This document shows positions 41,644-46,382 of a DNA stretch of 46,382 bases, one piece after another. A program made the position numbers and the translations under genes. Below the pieces are notes generated by a model, which searched no databases, was not told the DNA's origin, and saw only the letters and a list, made by a program, of their open reading frames with translations. The stretch is from Nitrosotalea sp. (GTDB lineage Archaea > Thermoproteota > Nitrososphaeria > Nitrososphaerales > Nitrosopumilaceae). The stretch covers positions 1-46,382 of the forward strand of contig JAJPEA010000001.1 in assembly GCA_023252335.1 (NCBI GenBank). The letters run 5' to 3'. Within the stretch, counting starts at the first letter, position 1. Every line of letters begins with the position of its first letter.

Positions 41644-42597
41644 ATGACTGAATCTTCAATGTGGGTAGAAAAATATCGTCCTACCAAGATCTCATCAATC
41701 ATAAACCAAAAAGAAATAGTTGGTAGTTTACGATCTCTTTTAAAAAATACATCTGAAATGCCGCATTTACTATTTTCAGGCTCTGCGGGGGTCGGTAAAA
41801 CTACTACTGCATTATGTCTTGCAAGAGAGATCTTGGGAGATTCATGGCATGAACACACTTTGGAATTGAATGCTTCTGATGAACGCGGTATTAACATGGT
41901 CAGAGAAAGAGTAAAGAAATTTGCAAGATTTTCAGGTTTAGACACCAGTATTCCTTTCAAGCTTATAATTTTGGATGAAGCAGATGAGATGACTTCAGAC
42001 GCCCAAACTGCCCTGAGAAGGATTATTGAAGATACTGCAAAACATTGTAGATTTATCATGATTGCAAACAACATATCAAAGATTATAGAACCTCTGCAGA
42101 GTAGATGTGCAGTTTTCAGATTTACAAGAATATCTGAAGAGGACATAATTGTACATTTGGAAGAGATTTGTAAAAAAGAGAAAATAAAGTATACTCAAGA
42201 GGGTTTGAAAACTTTATACCAACATTCAGAAGGAGATATGCGCCACTCCATAAACATGTTACAAGCAACAGCAAGTGTTGGAATAATAAATGAAGATAAT
42301 GTAAAAACCTCTGCAGGACTTGCTAAAACAAGCGATGTAAGTGTAATTTTGAAACTTGCGCTTGGAGGAAAAGTTTCAGAGGCCAGAAGCAAAATGATTG
42401 AACTCATCAAAGTTTATGGAATGTCCGAGTCAGACTTTTTGAAATATCTAAATGAAGAATGTTACAAAATTAAGACTGGTCATTTATCTCAAATGTTAGA
42501 AGCCATAGCAAAATATGATTATAGGTTAATCATAGGAGCCAATCCAGAGATTCAGCTGTCTGCATTATTGGCAGAACTTGGAAATATAGAAAAATAA
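41644..42597 (+). CDS. rfcS: Replication factor C small subunit
   Basis: 317 residues, AAA+ clamp-loader subunit, usually four copies per RFC complex. RFC box WVEKYRP, Walker A GSAGVGKT (46-53), Walker B ILDEADEM, the SRC arginine-finger motif (LQSRCAVFRF) and a C-terminal collar. It is divergent from the GINS-MCM operon, so both fork components are under control of the same intergenic region. Length and motifs are typical. Confidence 0.95.
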   Translation: MTESSMWVEKYRPTKISSIINQKEIVGSLRSLLKNTSEMPHLLFSGSAGVGKTTTALCLAREILGDSWHEHTLELNASDERGINMVRERVKKFARFSGLDTSIPFKLIILDEADEMTSDAQTALRRIIEDTAKHCRFIMIANNISKIIEPLQSRCAVFRFTRISEEDIIVHLEEICKKEKIKYTQEGLKTLYQHSEGDMRHSINMLQATASVGIINEDNVKTSAGLAKTSDVSVILKLALGGKVSEARSKMIELIKVYGMSESDFLKYLNEECYKIKTGHLSQMLEAIAKYDYRLIIGANPEIQLSALLAELGNIEK

Positions 42598-42601
42598 TAG
42601 C

Positions 42602-42717
42602 GCAGAGAGAGCGTTTCAGTATTTTGAAATAGTTTTGGTTTTTTCGGGTGTTGTCTATATGCAGTTGTAGAGTTTGTTTCTAAAAAAGGATTGAGTAAAA
42701 CAATAAAAATGAAATGA
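42602..42717 (+). pseudogene. Possible 3' remnant of a broken gene (frameshifted)
   Basis: Immediately after rfcS the plus strand has a short frame with protein-like composition (AERAFQYFEIVLVFSGVVYM...) that stops at a TAG; shifting one frame continues with AVVEFVSKKGLSKTIKMK and a TGA at 42715-42717. Fused, they could be the last 40 residues of a lost protein, faintly transposase-like. This is a pattern-level suggestion, not a match. Confidence 0.25.
42614..42644 (+). terminator. Candidate terminator of rfcS
   Basis: TTTCA (42614-42618) pairs with TGAAA (42625-42629), followed by a T-rich run (42633-42644). T-rich tails are the main archaeal termination signal. It overlaps the possible gene remnant, so only one of the two interpretations may be right. 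Confidence 0.35.
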
Positions 42718-42808
42718 CGGTGCGATGATTTCAATGTCATTGCCACAACAATTTCCTGCTTTTGTAATTATGGAATACCAATATTGAAGTGGTGGCCATT
42801 CACCTGTG

Positions 42809-45775
42809 TTATGGCCCGCCAGAACAGTTGTTTGTGCAAGAGTACCACGCATCAAGGCTGGCCCCCACAGTTGCTGCCCTGGGCCTGACGGTACTGTTGT
42901 TGTCACCCCAGTACTGGAAGATCACATCATGCGTAGAACCATGGCAGCTGTCGCAGTCAGTGGGGTAGACATAGTATGTCGCAGTTGGGTTGAGGCCTGT
43001 GAAATTGAAGCCGTTCTCGTCTGCAAAGCCGCCCTCAATGAACCCCCCGACGGAGTTGTACAGTGCAATCCACATTGATGCGCCAGGCCCAGTTCCTGCG
43101 CTACACGTGATGGCAAAGCATGGATCCCAGTAGGGGGCCGGAATCCTGTGGGCGTATACTGTTATTGTCGAAGCAATAGAAGCTGAAGGCGTTGCACTTG
43201 CCTCGTTTGAGGCAGCAGATGTGCCGGCAGAGTTTACAGCCTTGACTGTATAGTAGTATGTCTGGCCGTTTGTCAGGCCGGTGTCGGCATATGTGGATGT
43301 AGTGACAGTGGCAACAGGTACGCTTGATTCACCGCCGGCTGTTGTGCCGCGGTACACGTTGTATCCTGTTATGGCAGAGCCGCCGTTTGATGATGGTGCT
43401 GACCATGATAGCGAAACCTGGGCATTGCCTGCAGTTGCTACAAGGCCTGTTGGTGACTGTGGAACTGTGACTGTGCTTGGAGGTGAGCCACTACCTGTGG
43501 AGTTGATTGTCGTTACACGATAAGTGTAGACATTGCCGCCGTAGGCACTGACAGGATCCTGCGTTGTTGCCACTAGGCCGTTACTAGAGTCATATACGTT
43601 TATGGCCACTGCCAGCGGAAAGTGGTACTTGGCTATGTTGATCTGGGCTGTCCCAGAGGTAACAGGAGAACTTTCAAGAACGCTGCCAGAGGAGCCTACA
43701 AGTCTGACCGTGGCGGCATTTGGCGGCAGGTTGTTTACGGTTATGTCCTGGCCAGTGGTCGCATAGAAGTCCTTGTAGATGCCCTCCAAGAGAGATGGAC
43801 CATACGACGTCTCGGACTCGAGTCCTGCTTGCATGTTGCTTGTTGCAGAGGGCTTGAGCTGCAGGTTAAGTGAGCTGTTTGTGTATACCAAGATGTGATC
43901 CAGATATACAGCCAAAAAGTTGGTGCCGTTTGTCACTATGGTGCAGTCACGTTTTAGAGGCTGGCCTGGGCTTGTGTCCGTATACAGCACGTTGTATTGG
44001 TTGGCAGTTGTGGTATTGCCAGTGGCTGCAACAACTGACCAGTAGGTGTCGTCGGACTGAGTGATTGCCACGCATGTGGCATAGTTTATCTGGTCTGGGT
44101 CATCTGCATAGAGCCCGCCCTGAAAGTCCATCCCAGTAGTATTGAGTGAGCGCACCTTGACAGTCACAACCGCATGGAGCAAAGATACTCCAAGTGGCGG
44201 GCTTGCTGCGGTATAGCCGCCGTATGTGCCGTTGGATGGTGCCTTGACGCCAATGTGCAGCCCCTGCTGGTTCTCATACACGCTATAAGTTGGAGTATCA
44301 CCACCATAGCTCCAAAATTGCTGGCTTGCCTGTAGCTGCTGCAGGGTGGCTGTTTGATTGTTTAGCGGATCATGTGCCACAAGGCCTGATTGCGCAAGGC
44401 TTGGGCTTGCGGTGAGGTTTGCCACATAGGCGTCGCCCCCAAAGATGCCAGAGACAGCAGGCGTTGAGCCGATCTTGTTGTTGTTCATGTCTTGCAAGAC
44501 TATGCTTCCGTTCACGGGCTCCAGATACCTGCCAAGGTCCAGTACTGCGCTGCCAGATTTTACAGGGGAAGAGGCAATCGTGTTGCCTGCGGTATCGACT
44601 AGGTTTACTGTTGATGTGCCTGGAGGTGCACCGGATAGTGTCATGTTCTCACTTGTTGTCTCGTAATAGTTGTTGTAAGTACCGTACAAGAGCTGCCCTG
44701 CGTATGAGGACTGGGGCTCCATGTAGACATTAAACGGCATGGGCATTTGCAGGTTCAGGTTGCTGCCTGCATATACCAGGGCGCCATCAAGGTACACCTT
44801 GAGGTAATTGTCACCATTGGTTACAATTGTGCAGTCCCGGGTGAGCGACTGGTTTGGAGAATTGTCCACCCAGAGAAGATCAAACTGTGTAGCCGATGTG
44901 GCAGTACCGGAGGCGTGCACTACGACCCAGACCGTGCCAACGTTGTTTGTAACGGAGACGCATGTGACATAGTTTATGGACCCTTGTGCAGTCTGCACAT
45001 ACATGCCGTTCTGGAAGTAGTTGTTGTTGCTTGGAACAGTTCTCACTGGCGCTGTCAGTGCTGCATGAAAGAGAGTGGATGTGGTGTTGGGGCCCGCAGC
45101 ATAAAAGCCGGCATACGTGCCGTTGGATGGGGCCTTGACGCCAATGTGCAGCCCTTGCGGATCCTCATAGTACGAGTAGGTGGCATTCTCCGCCGGCGCG
45201 TCCCCTCCGTAGACCCAGTACCTAGAGTCGGCAGATAGCTGCTGCTGTGTTGCAGTCTTGTTGTTTAGCGGATCAAATTCTGCCAGGCCGCACTTTGCTC
45301 TGGATGCAGTATACGCGTATGCGCTTGAGCTATTTGCATTTGGTGGGCATCCTACAAGGGGGTCTGGGGTGACGGTCGGCCCGTGCGGTATGCCGTAAGG
45401 ATAAAAGTCAATCTTTGTGTGAAGGTGAAACTTGTGGGTCTTTCCATTCATGGGCACCATCATTGTGCCATTGTCATAGTATCCTACGCCGTTTGGCAGA
45501 AAGTGTTCCCCATTGCCGCCTGAGGGGTGGGCTGTTGCTGACGTGGAATCCAAGTTAGTATCGTTTGTGTCCCCTGCTGTTGCTGACGTGGAATCCAAGT
45601 TAGTATCGTTTGTGTCCCCTGCTGTTGCTGACGTCTCATTTGCAGGATTGTCAGGTACAGCAAGAACTTCTGGCAGGCCAGCTGCGGCAAGCATGATAAC
45701 TAGAATCATTCCGGTGCGGAGTGCCGAAAACATCATCTGTATTTTCATTACCTGCTTGTTTAACTGACTATGCAT
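42809..45775 (-). CDS. Large secreted multidomain surface protein (two jelly-roll-like modules, FN3, Cys-rich C terminus)
   Basis: 988 residues. Signal peptide near 1-39 (RTGMILVIMLAAAGLPEVLA|V). A Thr/Asp/Ser-rich linker (45-80) has a perfect 15-residue repeat. Residues about 163-452 and 460-753 are two copies of the beta module seen at 932-2086 (GLHIGVKAPSNGTY, C272/C315 and C568/C611 in DCTIVTNG, FGGDAY). About 772-864 is an FN3 domain (WSAPSSNGGSAITGYNVYRG). The tail (866-988) has C886, C891, C941, C944, C980 and C984 and a YPTDCDSCHGS motif. No membrane anchor. The DNA is G+C-rich: the line at 43081 counts 39 G+C in 60, against 21 in 60 at 39541. Role unknown; S-layer-linked adhesion is a guess. 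Confidence 0.85.
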   Translation of the reverse strand: MHSQLNKQVMKIQMMFSALRTGMILVIMLAAAGLPEVLAVPDNPANETSATAGDTNDTNLDSTSATAGDTNDTNLDSTSATAHPSGGNGEHFLPNGVGYYDNGTMMVPMNGKTHKFHLHTKIDFYPYGIPHGPTVTPDPLVGCPPNANSSSAYAYTASRAKCGLAEFDPLNNKTATQQQLSADSRYWVYGGDAPAENATYSYYEDPQGLHIGVKAPSNGTYAGFYAAGPNTTSTLFHAALTAPVRTVPSNNNYFQNGMYVQTAQGSINYVTCVSVTNNVGTVWVVVHASGTATSATQFDLLWVDNSPNQSLTRDCTIVTNGDNYLKVYLDGALVYAGSNLNLQMPMPFNVYMEPQSSYAGQLLYGTYNNYYETTSENMTLSGAPPGTSTVNLVDTAGNTIASSPVKSGSAVLDLGRYLEPVNGSIVLQDMNNNKIGSTPAVSGIFGGDAYVANLTASPSLAQSGLVAHDPLNNQTATLQQLQASQQFWSYGGDTPTYSVYENQQGLHIGVKAPSNGTYGGYTAASPPLGVSLLHAVVTVKVRSLNTTGMDFQGGLYADDPDQINYATCVAITQSDDTYWSVVAATGNTTTANQYNVLYTDTSPGQPLKRDCTIVTNGTNFLAVYLDHILVYTNSSLNLQLKPSATSNMQAGLESETSYGPSLLEGIYKDFYATTGQDITVNNLPPNAATVRLVGSSGSVLESSPVTSGTAQINIAKYHFPLAVAINVYDSSNGLVATTQDPVSAYGGNVYTYRVTTINSTGSGSPPSTVTVPQSPTGLVATAGNAQVSLSWSAPSSNGGSAITGYNVYRGTTAGGESSVPVATVTTSTYADTGLTNGQTYYYTVKAVNSAGTSAASNEASATPSASIASTITVYAHRIPAPYWDPCFAITCSAGTGPGASMWIALYNSVGGFIEGGFADENGFNFTGLNPTATYYVYPTDCDSCHGSTHDVIFQYWGDNNSTVRPRAATVGASLDAWYSCTNNCSGGP
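45531..45634. repeat. 45-bp perfect tandem repeat in the surface-protein gene
   Basis: Two identical copies (45531-45575 and 45576-45620) plus a 14-base third start (45621-45634) in the linker after the signal peptide. Each encodes 15 residues of the Thr/Asp/Ser linker, so copy-number change stays in frame. Confidence 0.9.
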
Positions 45776-45790
45776 AAATCAATCTAGAAT

Positions 45791-45842
45791 TACAGTACAT
45801 ATTTGATAGATATAATTTTCGTATGTCGCGAAGTACAGTACA
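45791..45842. repeat. Direct repeat TACAGTACA upstream of the surface-protein gene
   Basis: TACAGTACA at 45791-45799 and 45834-45842, 43 bp apart (about four helical turns), in the region 5' of the gene. Same-face operator copies are possible; chance cannot be excluded. Confidence 0.35.
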
Positions 45843-45873
45843 ATTAGCAGGTGGTGATTTTCTTATACAAAAT

Positions 45874-45978
45874 ACGGTACACCAAGACGCAGAAATTCTG
45901 CAGAATCATACATTGTTACGGCGTACCGTTCCATTTTGATATTCAGTAAACACTGTTTAGCACTTGGGACTTTCCCAA
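45874..45978. repeat. Cluster of perfect palindromes in gene-free DNA
   Basis: GCAGAAATTCTGC (45889-45901), enclosed by arms ACGGTAC (45874-45880) and GTACCGT (45923-45929); then TAAACACTGTTTA (45947-45959) and TTGGGA-CTT-TCCCAA (45964-45978) followed by an A run. Four inverted repeats in 105 bp is more than expected. No T run follows on either strand, so they are not simple terminators. Confidence 0.45.
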
Positions 45979-46023
45979 AAAAAAATCTGCCTTTTATTCT
46001 GCCTTGGTTTTGTAGCTGGAGAC

Positions 46024-46183
46024 ATGGATCTTGACAGATCTCAGCTGCTTCTGGCGTTCTGCCTGACCGAGGAGAGGTATTGGAGATTAAAAAACTGGCT
46101 TGTGCTCAGACGGGGATGTGTATTCCATGCTGCAGTGCCTCATAGCATTGACTGGGCATAAGCAATTTGGAGACCTGCTGTAA
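46024..46183 (+). pseudogene. Possible frameshifted small gene
   Basis: An ATG frame from 46024 reads with protein-like composition up to TEERYWRLK, where six A residues (46089-46094) occur. The other frame continues coherently (TGLCSDGDVYSMLQCLIAL) to TAA at 46181-46183. One base lost or gained in the A run would fuse them into about 53 residues. Family unknown. Confidence 0.3.
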
Positions 46184-46307
46184 ATAGTCCTGTCTGCGTT
46201 ACCTTTCATGGTCAGATCCACATCATCACTGGATAGATCTCATGATGTAATGCAGGCGTTATGACTGAAAAATTTACAGATGGCCTTTGAGTTTTCGGGG
46301 TAGTGAC

Positions 46308-46382
46308 ATGTCAGAATCCATCTTGTCCGTACAGACTGCCAAATTACAACAGAGCAAGCAAAATACATGGGAATTTATTATT
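46308..46382 (+). CDS. Possible gene start running off the window
   Basis: ATG 46308 opens a frame of 25 codons to the window edge (MSESILSVQTAKLQQ ...), polar and helix-prone. No TATA box of quality is visible, and the frame is too short to identify. Confidence 0.25.
   Translation, partial: MSESILSVQTAKLQQSKQNTWEFII

Noticed and set aside
41472..42146. Long minus-strand frame opposite rfcS and its promoter
   Set aside because: It mirrors the codons of the well-supported rfcS gene, has no family motif and runs through the rfcS promoter.
45513..45767. Plus-strand frame with a repeated peptide
   Set aside because: The repeat is the complement of the 45-bp repeat coding for the linker of the secreted protein; no independent support.
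45964..45990. TTGGGA-CTT-TCCCAA hairpin as a terminator
   Set aside because: An A run, not a T run, follows on the plus strand, and on the minus strand the T run precedes the hairpin.
1..46382. CRISPR array, rRNA genes or intact transposon
   Set aside because: No spaced repeats, rRNA sequence or complete transposase frame with terminal repeats was seen.

Overview
The window is a stretch of a Nitrososphaerota (Thaumarchaeota, ammonia-oxidising archaeon lineage) chromosome. The basis is the combination of archaeal informational genes (Alba, large and small clamp-loader subunits, MCM, a GINS subunit, Hel308), an 11-subunit complex I without NuoEFG, an acyl-CoA carboxylase of the kind used in the 3-hydroxypropionate/4-hydroxybutyrate cycle, intron-containing and CCA-encoding tRNA genes, and many starts (ATG, GTG, TTG) that lie about 19-23 nt behind a TATA box, i.e. 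apparently leaderless mRNAs. A Nitrosotalea/Nitrosotenuis/Nitrosopumilus-like organism is likely; the genus cannot be fixed from this sequence alone. No CRISPR array, rRNA or intact insertion sequence was seen.

Layout. 56-3000: a CADD/PqqC-like di-metal protein, a secreted surface protein whose best-placed start codon is ACG, then a gene-poor stretch with two decayed reading frames and a tRNA-Glu carrying a T-loop intron. 3037-14391: a prenyl synthase meeting nuoN tail to tail, then the whole nuoABCDHIJKMLN operon on the minus strand. 14536-19922: peroxiredoxin, MscS-type channel, and the three-gene biotin-dependent carboxylase operon. 19997-23495: rfcL with a translationally coupled 11-cysteine protein, an unknown 372-residue protein and an IMPase/FBPase-family phosphatase. 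23536-23630: head-to-head 3' parts of a tRNA-Asp and a tRNA-Lys. 23720-32767: argH, a short DUF59-like frame, sdhACDB, a PrpB-like lyase, Alba, a secreted protein, tRNA-Ala, a ferredoxin-reductase-like protein, tRNA-Pro and a nucleotidyltransferase-like protein. 32804-35407: ilvE plus a sugar-nucleotide set (Gfo/Idh dehydrogenase, Trm112-like protein, left-handed beta-helix acetyltransferase). 35404-41351 (minus): five genes joined by 4-nt overlaps, GINS - MCM - Hel308 - GlcNAc-1-P transferase - small membrane protein, divergent from rfcS. 42602-46382: a G+C-rich accessory region dominated by a 988-residue secreted multidomain protein, with decayed frames and a cluster of perfect palindromes.

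How it fits together: the centre is energy and carbon metabolism (complex I, succinate dehydrogenase, acyl-CoA carboxylase, PrpB-like lyase) plus the replication fork (clamp loader, MCM/GINS, Hel308), with cell-surface glycan genes attached to both. The two ends carry members of one secreted protein family. The most unusual items are the ACG start, the five-gene fork/glycosylation operon, the broken or fused tRNA pair, the tRNA-Glu T-loop intron, the shared palindromic TATA box between alba and a secreted-protein gene, and the compositionally odd surface-protein region with nearby gene remnants.
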